Positions 9,932-20,247 of a DNA stretch of 37,178 bases are shown piece by piece. The translations under genes were made by a program, and so were the position numbers. Position 1 is the stretch's first letter. Each line of letters opens with the position of its first letter. The notes beneath the pieces were generated by a model. It had not been told where the DNA came from. It ran no database searches and saw only the letters and a program-made list of their open reading frames with translations. Source of the DNA: Lingula anatina (Eukaryota; Brachiopoda; Lingulata; Lingulida; Lingulidae); contig NW_019775384.1 in assembly GCF_001039355.2 (NCBI RefSeq), positions 372,011 through 409,188 on the forward strand, written 5' to 3'.

Positions 9932-9990
9932 GGACTCTGCAGCTGATGAAGGTCACTTGTTGACCGAAAAGCGCTTTCTGCAACCAGTCC
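9932..9990 (+). ncRNA. Type I hammerhead self-cleaving ribozyme
   Basis: All parts of the hammerhead consensus are present in order. Outer stem I is GGACT 9932-9936 with AGTCC 9986-9990; inner stem I is TGCAG 9938-9942 with CTGCA 9978-9982; these are separated by an asymmetric internal loop (C / ACC). The core CTGATGA is at 9943-9949, followed by one extra A at 9950. Stem II is GGTCA 9951-9955 and TGACC 9961-9965 with loop CTTGT. GAA follows at 9966-9968, and a very short self-complementary stem III AAGC/GCTT spans 9969-9976. Predicted cleavage is after U9977. Loopless short stem III and an extra core A are features reported for hammerheads of Penelope-like elements, retrozymes and one viroid; such ribozymes often act as dimers. 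Confidence 0.88.
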
Positions 9991-10043
9991 ACCCTCCCCC
10001 TTCCCCCGACAGGCGAGATGCCTCTATTGTGCCAATCACGAAA

Positions 10044-10058
10044 TGCCCTTTTCAGGGC
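10044..10058 (+). other. Histone-mRNA-like stem-loop, copy B
   Basis: TGCCCTTTTCAGGGC, followed by CCCCTG, repeats the stem GCCCT (10045-10049), loop TTTC (10050-10053) and AGGGC (10054-10058) of copy A. It lies about 55 nt after the hammerhead. Two copies with identical stem and loop in one element make chance unlikely. Confidence 0.65.
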
Positions 10059-10179
10059 CCCCTGTGTAGATCGGTATCTATAAATCTCATACGAAGTAGG
10101 CGAGACACCTACTCTCTTATCAAAGACATTCTTTCCCTATAATAAAGGCGAGAAGCCTAACACACTCTAAGAGTCGCTG

Positions 10180-10521
10180 TCATTTCTGCAAGGGGCGCTG
10201 TAAAAATACACGTCCTCAGAGGCCCAGCTCTGAATCGTGTTATTTTGGTAAAGTGGAATCTAACTAGGTCATGAGCCCACCACCCCCAACACACACGCAA
10301 GAGTGGTAAAATATCTAGGCCAAAGTTAACATAAAGTAACAGTAGGTACTAGTAGTATGTTTTCGTCGGGATGCCTAGGTTGAACGTTTTGCATCTGCAA
10401 TGATACAATTGTTCAATAAAGAAAAGTTGACATTTGTAGTAAAATCTGTTTAACCAAATTGAACAACAGTGTAGTGAACGGGGCAATTTTACAAAAAAAA
10501 AAAAAAAAAATAAAATAATAA

Positions 10522-10564
<43 letters not shown>

Positions 10565-10810
10565 AAATGATAATAATTAATAAAAAATAAAATAAAATAA
10601 ATGGCGAATTTGTCTAGTTTTGTTTGTTATGCTGTTTTTAACAATACAGGGGCTGGAGGGGTGAGCTCCGAAGGGGTGGAGGTGGTGGAGGAGGCAATGG
10701 CACACAGTAAGCACCTTCCCCTTAGTCTGCCATCGTATCTTCAGGGCCCCATCTAAATAAAATATATAATTATAAAATTTAAGATCGGCTGGTGTGGACT
10801 TTATCCTACC
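10180..10810. other. Non-coding tract with A-run and (AAAT)n
   Basis: No gene is seen between the composite element and the orphan exon. An A-run at 10493-10510 merges into an (AAAT)n tract to 10564, which could be the tail of a plus-strand retroposon, but no diagnostic body was recognised upstream. Confidence 0.55.
10493..10564 (+). repeat. Poly-A followed by (AAAT)n microsatellite
   Basis: Eighteen A followed by TAAAATAATAATAAAT and about ten AAAT units. Confidence 0.85.
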
Positions 10811-10813
10811 CAC

Positions 10814-11014
10814 CTCCACTGCCCCATGAGCGCCCCCCTTCTTATACCAGTCAGCGTAGTGGCCCTTCAGGTGGACATAAGGAGGAAAAATCATATACCG
10901 CTCTCTGCCCAACTGGTCCCGAGTGTCCATCGGTTCGGCACCAACACTTAACAAGCATTTCGCCGTTTTCATGTCCTCGGCTGATGTCCAGAAAACAAAT
11001 GGCAGATTAAAATA
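10814..11014 (-). CDS. Orphan coding-like exon of an unidentified gene
   Basis: On the minus strand a 201-nt block is flanked by a possible acceptor (atttag ending at 11015) and donor (gtgggt starting at 10813), phase 0 at both ends. It encodes 67 residues of protein-like composition: aromatic PFVFWTS, then AKCLLSVGAEPMDTRDQLGR (weakly ankyrin-like), then YMIFPPYVHLKGHYADWYKK. Around it the DNA is AT-rich and non-coding. I found no matching exon on either side, so it may be one exon of a gene with large introns, an insertion fragment or a relic. Family unknown. Confidence 0.45.
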
Positions 11015-11019
11015 CTAAA

Positions 11020-12540
11020 TTAAGTCAGAATATTTTTGTTGATTTTAAGCTTATTGCGTGATCAGTGGATATATATATATATAGAAGGTACCCTGGATAT
11101 GTTACATTGTATAAGGNAGTACGCGGTAGACGCACACGCTGTTAGGCACGTGATCTTTAATCTTTAATTGTGTGTGAATTTGGTGACATTTGATGGCGTC
11201 TTTTAATTTTTCAGTCATTTCTTTACATCTATAGAAGTCACAGTGAAACAGTCGATTTGAGGGGGTACCTCTTATAAATTTTACTAAATGGTATAAAATA
11301 TGTATATTTTCACCACTATTTTGTATTTTTTAAACCATTAATGATGTTAGACACGGTATACGTAATAAAAAACACTATTTCTAACAATTAACAGCTGTTA
11401 GGTGATCATTTGTAAATAAAAGTACATGGAAATGGGGGTGGGACAACCTTTTTGACCAATGCTGTATGTATATATAGATATAACGCTCGCATAGTTTTTG
11501 CCCTTCACAATTGGAGGGTGTGGTTAACTTTTCAGAGACATGTATTTTGCTTTGTAAGACATGTAAATATTGAAACTGTGATTACTGTCGACAACGCTCG
11601 AAAGCACGACATAAACTGTCAGTAACGTTAGTTCTCAAGCAAAGAAAATTGTTAATATGCTTAACAAACTTCACACATGTAGAAGTCTCTTGCGGAAAAT
11701 CCGAAAAAAGCAATCGAATTTTCTTCAAAGTCTACCGCGACTGTTTGGGTTTGAATTCAATTTGTTCCTGCCTATAAATACAGCGTCATGGTTTAAATGA
11801 CACACCACGTGCGCACCTTCTGCACTTCAAAGCTTTCATCGTAATATTGCGTTACATTAACTGTGATGATTACCTTAATTCGGGTGGAATTCTTGCGGGT
11901 GACCCCATTAAACAAGATTACGAAATTAGCTCAGGTTCAATAATTTTGCCCCATAAATATAGCTATAGTAACAAAAAAATGTATTCGCTAAGCTGTTCTT
12001 TTCTTCATAATTATTACATGGTGCGTTTGAGTTTTACGTTTAAAAATGGAAGGAACAAAATTTTCCTATTAGAGAGTGCAATTATCACAGCTGTTTCTCT
12101 ATAAAGATTTAAGATAAAAGACAAATTCCTTTGTTCGGCGCTGTTTTGTAGATGACGAGAAGAAGAGAATATAAACAGCTGCGTGAGAGAAATGCACCTT
12201 TAATTACTTTAACAAGTATAAGTTTTCTCCCTTAACATTTAGGACTTACGATGTATTTCCCGAGAAGAATAAAGAAGACAAAACGCTTATTGCAATACAT
12301 AATATTTTCCATTATTTCTTTACTTTATTTTATTTTACCCAATCAGTCCAATTTCTTTTCTTGGCTAAGGGTGCATTGCTAATACCTTAACATCTGCCTA
12401 CCACGACCACTGGTGGAAACACCATGGAATTTCTAGCATTTATGAAGGTTATGGTTCATATTTCGTATATTAAAAGCGTTCGGCACACAGAAACGCAGGG
12501 ACAAAGAGCGTCAGTATCACCAGCAGAACAAAGGCAAGGC
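11020..12540. other. Intergenic, upstream of the CLCA gene
   Basis: AT-rich, no gene recognised; one undetermined base at 11117. A TATATTAAAAG word near 12465 could be a TATA-like element for the CLCA gene, about 90 nt before the tentative first ATG. Confidence 0.4.
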
Positions 12541-12557
12541 AGCTGGTTCAGATAACC

Positions 12558-12630
12558 ATGTGCGACATATTTCTATTAATATTTTACTCAATTTTTCCAC
12601 GTTGCATTTCTATAACAGCACTGCTTAATG
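12558..12630 (+). CDS. Tentative signal-peptide exon of the CLCA gene
   Basis: ATG at 12558 opens a hydrophobic 24-residue peptide (FLLIFYSIFPRCISI core) that ends at a gtatga donor at 12631 in phase 1. Position and character fit the signal peptide of CLCA proteins, about 0.4 kb upstream of the first recognised CLCA exon. However, the exon at 13000 starts in phase 0, and roughly 30 family-typical residues between the two are not found, so at least one exon is missing or unrecognised. Confidence 0.4.
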
Positions 12631-12999
12631 GTATGATGGGCTCACTTGTACTCTGGTAATAATGCAATTTGTGTAATGCGTCAACCTGCAGGTATTTATT
12701 ATAAATGTATAAAATACATGTATATTTGTCCATACCTGCGGCTGCCCAGGCAACGAAAAAACATATCTCTTATTTAAATTTTATTAAACAGAATGCTAAG
12801 GAGAAGAACAACTCGCCGTAATAAACTTTTTGGGGTTTACGTTTAACAGCGGCACAGGCTTGCATTATTGTCCAACTCAGCTCAGTGTTACTCTATAGGT
12901 TTTACAAACTTTTTAAAAAGTTACCTTTAAAAAAGCCCTACACAGAACAGGTGCTATATGTTGTTGCGCAAATTTCAATAAATATCAAATTACTTTCAG

Positions 13000-15900
13000 A
13001 CGTATTGGACCGAGGCATCACGTGCACTTTACTTAGCTACGCAAAAACGGGCCTACTTCAGGAACATTACGATACTGGTCCCCTCCACGTGGTCTGCTGC
13101 CGGCGAGTTCCGCGAAGCAACCACGCAGGTTCTCGACAAAGCTCACGTGATCGTGGACAAGCCGAACTCCCTGTACGGGGATACCCCGTATGTAAAACAG
13201 CCACGTGGCTGCGGGCAGAGAGGAGAGTACATGCATCTCACCCATGACTTTATCTTGAACAGACAGAGAACAGAGCAATTCTATGGAAACCCAGGTATGA
13301 TTTCCGATTTGACCAAAGAAGCATGATGTTACAATGACGGATCGTGTTGGTGGTAGTGGGNNNNNNNNNNNNNNNNNNNNNNNNNNNNNNNNNNNNNNNN
13401 NNNNNNNNNNNNNNNNNNNNNNNNNNNNNNNNNNNNNNNNNNNNNNNNNNNCCACATATATTATTTCACATTTGCCGAGTGTAACAATGGACAAAATGCG
13501 CCTATCCCCCCTACACACACACACACACACACACACACACCAAACATTTTCTTTTGTTCGAGACAGCAAGGTGAATTATTTCTTGACCAAGTGACCCATA
13601 TTTTCAATTTCCAAAATTTCAGGAACCACTCTTGTCCATGAATGGGGTCATCTTCAGTGGGGGCTGTTTGACGAGCACCCAATGCCGGACCATGGCTATG
13701 GCCACTTCTACGCAGGGACGGACGGTCGCGTCAAACCCGTCACGTGCACCGAGAACGTGAAAGGCGCGTACAAATCACGTGTTGACGGGAGCATTTGCAA
13801 GGTGGATCTCAGCACATCGATGCCCGAGGAGGAGTGCATCTTCATCCCCGAGGATGTTCAGAGCGCCCCTCGTGCCTCCGTGATGGCACACCACTATTTG
13901 TCTTCAGTAAGAATAACTTTAATAGTTTCTGCCACGTTAGCAATAGTTGGGAGGGGGGGGGTGAACTCGTTTGAGGGGAGGGGGTGAAGAACTCGTTTGA
14001 AATTGCCCCTCTTCATTTGGATTATATAATCGTTTTAGAAAAAAATGGAAATTTTAGTTGCAGTCTTTTATGTCCTTATTGGTCTTTCCTGAGGTATGGT
14101 GAAAATTCACTAGCACGCTGTAGTGTGAACAGTAGAGGCAATTACAGGTTAGTGGATTTTTTATTCATTCGAAAAAGTTACTTTTCTGTATCAAAACGTT
14201 CATATTACTTTCACCAGGTGTCGCTTTTCTGTGACAACGATCCGCATACAGAGGCCACGTATCATAACATTGAGGCCAAGAACAAGCATAATGACTTGTG
14301 CTATCATAAAAGTGCATGGGAAGTCATGAGGGACCATCCAGACTTCAAAGACGGTAGGTACTAGATCATGTCAAGTTATAGAACCCTTTCCAAATGAAAC
14401 TATCCTTTTACGTAGATCAAAATCCGCAGGGACTCGCACCTTTTAGAATTTTTTGCCGAATTCCATCTAAAAAAACTCTATATTAGTGGTCGAAGGTGGA
14501 TAAAGCCTTTCCTTTCTTAGAAGATTAACGTCTTCAGGTTATCAGCCTCTTCTTTTGTCACAAAAAGTCTTCAAAACATATGATTAACCAACATTGGCTG
14601 AGTGAAATAATTATATCAAATCTGAAAAACTTTACATATAACTGTTATGTCCTAGCTTAGACTAAGAAAATGTAGAAAAATAAGGAAAGTCTGTGTGAAA
14701 TCCAAGCATCATAATACAAATTATAGAAGCCTAGAATACCTCGAATATAATGGAAAAACTATATGCATTAAAAATAAATTCATTTTTTTCTTGATCCACG
14801 ACTTAGGCGCCAATCCTCCGGCAACTGTGGACCCTACTCCCGCCTTCCATCTGGTACAGCATAAAGAGGTCCTCAGAGTCGTCGTTGTTATGGACATTTC
14901 TGGGAGCATGCGCGTAAGTATCAAGACCAGAGCGAACCAATCATATTTGTCTCCACTTCGGCTGTGATGTAAAATATGTTTTGATCAGTCGTTTCGGTTA
15001 GTCAGTGTATTATTCTCTTTATTTTTCATCTCATGGTCAGATAATACTGAATACCTTTCCGAGAGCGACGAAGCTAGCTAACTCTTAGAGCATCCTTAAG
15101 TGAATTGTGTTAACTCTTATAAATATTTTCATCCATTTTGTGCGTCTCTTTGCAGGAAAACAACAACCACCTAAAACTTCAGCGTGCAGTACAGCGTTTC
15201 GTGTTAAACACTGTTCCTGAGAACACTCTAATAGGCCTGGTGGAGTTCAACGAGAAGGCAAGAAACCTCACCGTCTTGGAGAAAATCGATTCTCAGCACG
15301 CCCGAATACGGCTGGCGGACAAAGTGCCGCTGAGAGCAGAAAACTACACTTCAATTGGCAACGGAATAAAGAAAGGAATTGAGGTAAGAGCGCTTTAATT
15401 TTTGATGAGTCTTGTTTGGATCCGCCATTGACCATTGGAATTTTCGTAAAGCAGTATCTTTCAGCATCTGTTTATCTTTCGCATTTATATCTCTGATACA
15501 AGACACATGTTGGACGTGAAAATAACATGTTCGTACCTTTGGTTAGTTTTTATTTTTTCTTTCATTTAATTTTCGTAATGTGGCATTTTATATTTGCTGT
15601 TGAAACTGTCGGTGTCGGGATTTTATGGGTTCTAAGCTATGACTTGTGTTGGCGTCAAAATACTTCTGCGCCGCCCGGGGATCGAACCCGGATCGCAAGA
15701 ATGGGAATCTTGCATGATACCACTACACCAGCGGCGCTTTATATATAGTAACACCTTTTGTAATGTACAGCAAGTGGAGTTGTAAATAACGAGTTGTGCT
15801 TAGAATCACTCTCAATTTAATTCTTACAAGTGCGTGAAACGCAATTTTGCCAATGACGTACACCAAGTGCTTGATTGCAATTTGGATTGCCGAAAAGCTT

Positions 15901-16698
15901 TGTATAAGCGTAGCCATCCCCACTTTAGCTTTTGGAATACTGTACGTGCATTGCATTTTTGCTTAGGGGCATTGATTATTTTTGCACCACAATTTGGACT
16001 GATGTTGATAACTGTAATAATAATAATCGCTCTCATTTCAGCTCCTAGAGTACATGAACCGCAATCCTGCCGGAGGGATATTAGTTTTGATTACTGATGG
16101 CAATGAGACCATGTGCCCCTGTTTTAATCATACCCTGCCCGAGTTAAGACAGAAAGGCATCACTGTTAATACCGTGCTTTACACTAAGAACGCCGACCAC
16201 AACCTGGCCGGGTTGACGAAACATACCAGTAGGTCTTTTAGACGCTGAGGACACAGTGTGTTTATTCAAATGAACATTTTTCCATTTTTAGTAATTCTTA
16301 ATACGACATTTGTTTGTCTTCGCTTAAAACGTATTCACTTTTAATCGTTTGTTTAATTTTCCTTTGAATCATCATTCATGTGAAAGTTTTTCAACTTTTT
16401 GCTATTTACAAGAACTTGTTTCTGCCTTTCCAAAATTGCCCAGAACCAATACAGAACAAATAATTTAATTAGCCGGATATTGTCTATCAATTTTAATGTT
16501 GTTGAATTAAATGTTCTCATGTACACGTATATATTATTTTCAAGACGGAGACACTTTCTTCTACTCTGGTAAAACAAATTCCACTGCTTTGGACGACGCC
16601 ATGACCACTTTTGTTTCTCAAAGGACATTCTTCAGTAGCTCGGTACTTATTCTGGTGAGTTATGATACATAAGTGATTTACAGTCACAGTATAGGCAA

Positions 16699-16732
<34 letters not shown>

Positions 16733-19700
16733 CCCATTGGTTTAGGATGGCCCATTAAATCACAGGACAGGGTATAAAAATCACAAAAAGAAAATATTAT
16801 GCCTAGATTATTGAAAAAAACATTTTAGTTGTGCGGTGTGCACAGACGAAAGGAATAATTGGCATATATCTTTTTGTGAATTTAATTTCATGTAAATAAC
16901 TTAATGTGACTCGAAACAATTTTTTAAACAATATTGCAATTCGAATCCCACAGGTTCAAAGCGAATCATTAGTCGTCCCGGCGCACAGGAGCGTCGAGAG
17001 GACGGTGAACTTGGACTCAACTATAGGGAACCGGACGACTTTCACGGTATCTTGGGAGACGCAGACACAGGCGCAGATAGCCATCGAGGTGATGGGACCA
17101 GGTTTGGACCATTCAATAGTCGGGGAACGCAGAGACCACTACGTTGTAGTGATGGCGCCGAATATTTCAAAGGTATGGTGCAATGATATGATGGTGTTAT
17201 TGAAGAATCCGCTGGCTGTAAATGAAGCACGTGCACGTGTGTGCGCGTGCGTGCGCGTGGTTGTGGTTGGCTTAGTCCAATTATATTTGAGTATGAACTG
17301 TAAATAAGTAAATATGATCTCATACATGTAATAGCATTGACTCTGTGACAAATAAATGTGCATAGACTCTCATGATCATTTAAAAAATAATCATTAGTAA
17401 TGTTTTCTGCCTCTGAAAAGCCAATTTTGCAACGAAGGCTTACTGTGAATACAACAACAATACATAAATATATTTTTATTTACAGCCTGGTAAATGGACC
17501 ACCAAGATACTGAACCCCTCCAACGTGGACCAGACAGTTGTATTTCGGGTGGAGTCACATTCGTTGGAAGGGGTGGAGCCAATTAAAGTGTCTGCCAATA
17601 TCCAAACGCAGAGTAACACTTACCTAGGTAAGTACTATGCCGAGTATACTGAAAATGAAGGGCTTAAGGAGAAAAGGGGGGCACTATCATCTTCTACCTA
17701 TACACACTGGCCCACTGTTTGCTGGTGAGCAGAATCTTTGACAAAGTGATGCATTATGTACCGTAAGATTTTATGTTTTTGGACACATGAAACATATTTA
17801 TGTTTGTCTTCTTTTAAAAGTTTTGATTCATTTATGGAGCTTCTTCAAAAAAAGTAGAGGGTATAGCGAACATGGTTTGCCATGTAAGGTAAACTGAAGT
17901 ACAAATTCATACATTTCTTCTCTTTTAGTTAACAGCACAGACGGCCCTCCCATTCTGTACGCTGATGTTGGTCTTGGATACTCACCGATAGTGGGCGCCA
18001 GTGTCTCTGCTGAAATTGAAACGTCGTCTGGAATGGTTTTAAAGGTTCCGCTGTACGACAATGGAACAGGTAAATTGCTCTACTGTTGTGAAATATCAAT
18101 ATTGACACACATGGCCTTCTATTTAATAATTCAATATCATAATGTTTTGTCTGCTGTTTTTCTCTTTTATATCAGGTCCCAGTGTAGGGGTTGACTCCAG
18201 TTACCCAACTCTTTAGTATAATGCAAATAAGATATATAAGTTATACTGCTATTGTATACGTTAAAACATGCAACTACATGAAGTAAAGTAGTTGAAAATG
18301 TCAACTATTTTGTGAAAAAGAATTACAAACATGTACCTAAAGAAAAAGATCCAAACAGACTGGTTTGCAAACTCGAGCTGTGTTTTAATCACATGGCTGG
18401 ATCATTCTTGAAATTTTGAAAATAATAAGTTATGTGCATATGCTTTTAGAAGTAATTATAAAACGTCCAGGACGTGATTTCAGGCGCTGATACCACAGCA
18501 GGAGATGGTGTGTATTCCGCCTATTTTCTGGATTACGTCAAGGCTACAGGAGACTACAGTGTGAAGGTCAAGGTTGAAAATGACCTCCGAAGAGCCCGGA
18601 TGATGGTTAATGGAACCGCGGCAGGAGGATCGTCTGCCATGAGGAAAATCTCACTCTCGAATCCAGGTTGGTAAAACAATGATGATAAAAGTTAATTTCT
18701 GTCTTTATCACATCCTTCAAGAACAATCCAATTTTTTTCATGTGATTTATGGAAATATGCGAATGTTATTCCCATTAAATAAAACGCAAGGAATTCTAGG
18801 GACTGAAAGATAAAGTATGTATGTACCCCAACAATTAAAAAAATTAAGGCATCATGTATCTCCCACTCCAGGAACGATGAAGCCCGAACCCGTTGCACTT
18901 GAGAAATTTAACAGAGTGGCACTGTCCGGATTCTTCAAAGTGACCGGCGTTCCTAATCTGACCAACCCTAGCACAGACATCTTTCCCCCATCCAGGATTC
19001 GTGATCTTAGAGTGGTGGAGGCATCGCACGCTAAATCTGTGATCATTTTGGAATTCACTGCAGTAGGGGATGATTACCAATCGGGGACAGGTAAGAGGGT
19101 TGATGGTTAAAATCAGTGTTATGAAGTGGAAGGTCTGTGTAACAGGCAGCCCTAGAACGGGGCTACTTAGTACAATGTACCTCTGGATCTACAAATCGAA
19201 GGGAACCGGACCCTCTATCACAGGGAATTGTCTCGTACATGGCGATGGTCAAAAATTAATGCGATTACAGAATATTCAATTTGCATGCCGTTTTGTCGAG
19301 GGGTGTATCCATTTTGAAGGATATTTAATATTTAATTAAATAAGCATTACCGCAGTAGTTCTCATCGAAGTCTACAGTAACTACACCTGGTACTTTCAAA
19401 TATCATTTGGACTCAAATTAGTAAAACGAATCAAACTGTGTGTTTTATACAATAAATAAAATGAGTCACTGAGATTTTGCCTATTTTAGACTATGTCCAT
19501 TTACACAATTGTATTTATTTTCCAGCTGCAAGGTACGAAGTTCGAGTCGGTGAGAATGTTCGGCAGTTCTTTGAAAGCCTTCACAGCGTGCCAACCATCG
19601 AGTCACATAGCAATTTACAGTGCGACCTCCCTCTTCCTAGCCCTGCAGGAACGCGCGAAAGGCTGGTAATCGCCGTTAATTCTGTGGATGTGGACGTCAG

Positions 19701-20247
19701 TTACTCCTTCGGGGTACGCGCGATGGACGAAGTTGGAAACTGGGGCGAAATATCAGTCATCACAACAGCCTCTTTGAAGAACTCATCCCATCAATTGTGG
19801 CCCACCCCTCCCGTCAAGACGGTTCATTTTTACCATCATATCTTTAACCACACTGCGGTGTATATCAGCTCTGCGACAGTAGGTGGGGTTTTCCTAATTT
19901 GTATAGCAATTGGCGCCCTTCTCATCTGCAGATACAGACGACGGAACGGGTCCGCCGGATCTGACGCCGACTCTATCCAAAGAAGCGGATCTGGAAGATC
20001 AACGGACTCCGCGTCTTCGTGCAACTCTAAAGAATCTCCGCTGGCGTTTGAAAATCCTGGCTATGTGGGCGAGAAATCTGAGCAACCAGGAAGTCTTGAC
20101 GGATTCCTGTACGAAACTCTTACGGAGCCGGAAGTGAAAAGCAGCAGTGGTTACCAGGGCATGCCGGGAGATCAGACCGTAAAAATTTTGAAGCTCCAAG
20201 ATTCGGCTGATCTGCGTCAAGTCTCCGTTGTCGATATGAAGTTTTAG
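13000..20247 (+). CDS. CLCA-family (calcium-activated chloride channel regulator) metalloprotease/VWA membrane protein
   Basis: Thirteen phase-consistent exons: 13000-13294, 13623-13906, 14218-14353, 14807-14913, 15156-15383, 16042-16228, 16545-16654, 16954-17172, 17486-17627, 17929-18069, 18484-18666, 18872-19090, 19526-20247, together about 990 residues. Exons 1-3 encode the Cys-rich CLCA N-domain with zinc-protease motif HEWGHLQWGLFDE (HExxH plus downstream Glu). Exons 4-7 encode the VWA domain with MIDAS residues DISGSM, TSIGNG and LITDGNE. A beta-domain (DNGTGADTTAGDGVYSAYF-type segment) and a fibronectin-III-like region (DIFPPSRIRDL) follow. The last exon adds a transmembrane helix (VGGVFLICIAIGALLIC), an RRR stop-transfer and a cytoplasmic tail of about 95 residues. 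CLCA proteins self-cleave and modulate chloride channels at the cell surface; here that is family knowledge. Protease and MIDAS residues are intact. The extreme N-terminus is incomplete. Confidence 0.95.
13361..13451. other. Assembly gap (91 N)
   Basis: A run of N lies inside the intron between the first two recognised CLCA exons. Both flanking exons are complete, so no coding sequence need be lost here. Confidence 0.95.
13513..13540. repeat. (AC)n microsatellite
   Basis: Fourteen AC units in a CLCA intron, close to the assembly gap. Confidence 0.95.
15458..15580 (+). repeat. Dispersed repeat, copy 1
   Basis: The stretch beginning tttcagcatctgtttat shares order and most bases with 24301-24400: (T)TTCAG.ATCTGTTTAT, then CAAGAC.CATGTTGG, GAAAATAA.AT and CCTTTGGTTA. 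It lies in a CLCA intron about 100 bp from the tRNA gene. No coding capacity or family was recognised. Confidence 0.55.
15668..15737 (-). tRNA. tRNA-Gly (anticodon CCC)
   Basis: Minus-strand 70-nt cloverleaf: acceptor stem GCGCCGC/GCGGCGC perfect, A box TGGTGTAGTGG, anticodon stem CAAGA/TCTTG with loop TTCCCAT (anticodon CCC), and B box GGGTTCGAACC in a fully paired T arm. Downstream on the minus strand a TTTT tract (within tattttg) serves as a Pol III terminator. It is essentially the canonical animal tRNA-Gly(CCC). It lies antisense inside the CLCA intron between exons ending 15383 and starting 16042. Confidence 0.95.
16701..16731. repeat. (AAT)n microsatellite
   Basis: About ten AAT/TAA units in a CLCA intron. 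Confidence 0.95.

Larger units (their letters stand above)
9175..10158 (+). repeat. Array of hairpins with invariant GAGA-type loop and co-varying stems
   Basis: Hairpins (5' arm/loop/3' arm) are: 9175-9189 AAGGC/GAGAT/GCCTT; 9326-9340 the same; 9694-9712 CACAAG/CGAGACA/CTTGTG; 9732-9744 AGCC/GAGAT/GGCT; 9756-9774 CAATGG/CGAGACA/CCATTG; 9809-9821 AGCC/GAGAT/GCCT (one mismatch); 9833-9851 CAATGG/CGAAACA/CCATTG; 9868-9886 CAAAGG/CGAGACA/CCTTTG; 10011-10023 AGGC/GAGAT/GCCT; 10095-10113 AGTAGG/CGAGACA/CCTACT; 10146-10158 AGGC/GAGAA/GCCT. Stems differ in sequence but remain paired, while the loop stays CGAGAYR or GAGAT. That covariation indicates selection on RNA (or ssDNA) structure and probably one ligand. 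An outer pairing ATGATAC (9720-9726) with GTATCAT (9746-9752) encloses one hairpin. Confidence 0.8.
8490..10175 (+). mobile_element. Composite RNA-structured element: ORF, histone-like stem-loops, hairpin array, hammerhead ribozyme
   Basis: Base composition shifts abruptly near 8490 from AT-rich LINE debris to GC-richer sequence. In one orientation the block holds a truncated ORF (8537-9052), a histone-mRNA-like stem-loop (9090), two near-identical hairpin-containing repeats 151 bp apart, a 77-bp tandem duplication, a hammerhead ribozyme (9932-9990), a second histone-like stem-loop (10044) and further hairpins to 10158. Hammerheads of this form occur in Penelope-like elements and retrozymes. 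No reverse transcriptase, endonuclease or target-site duplication was found, so the element is non-autonomous, truncated or of a new type. Exact ends are not defined. Confidence 0.6.
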
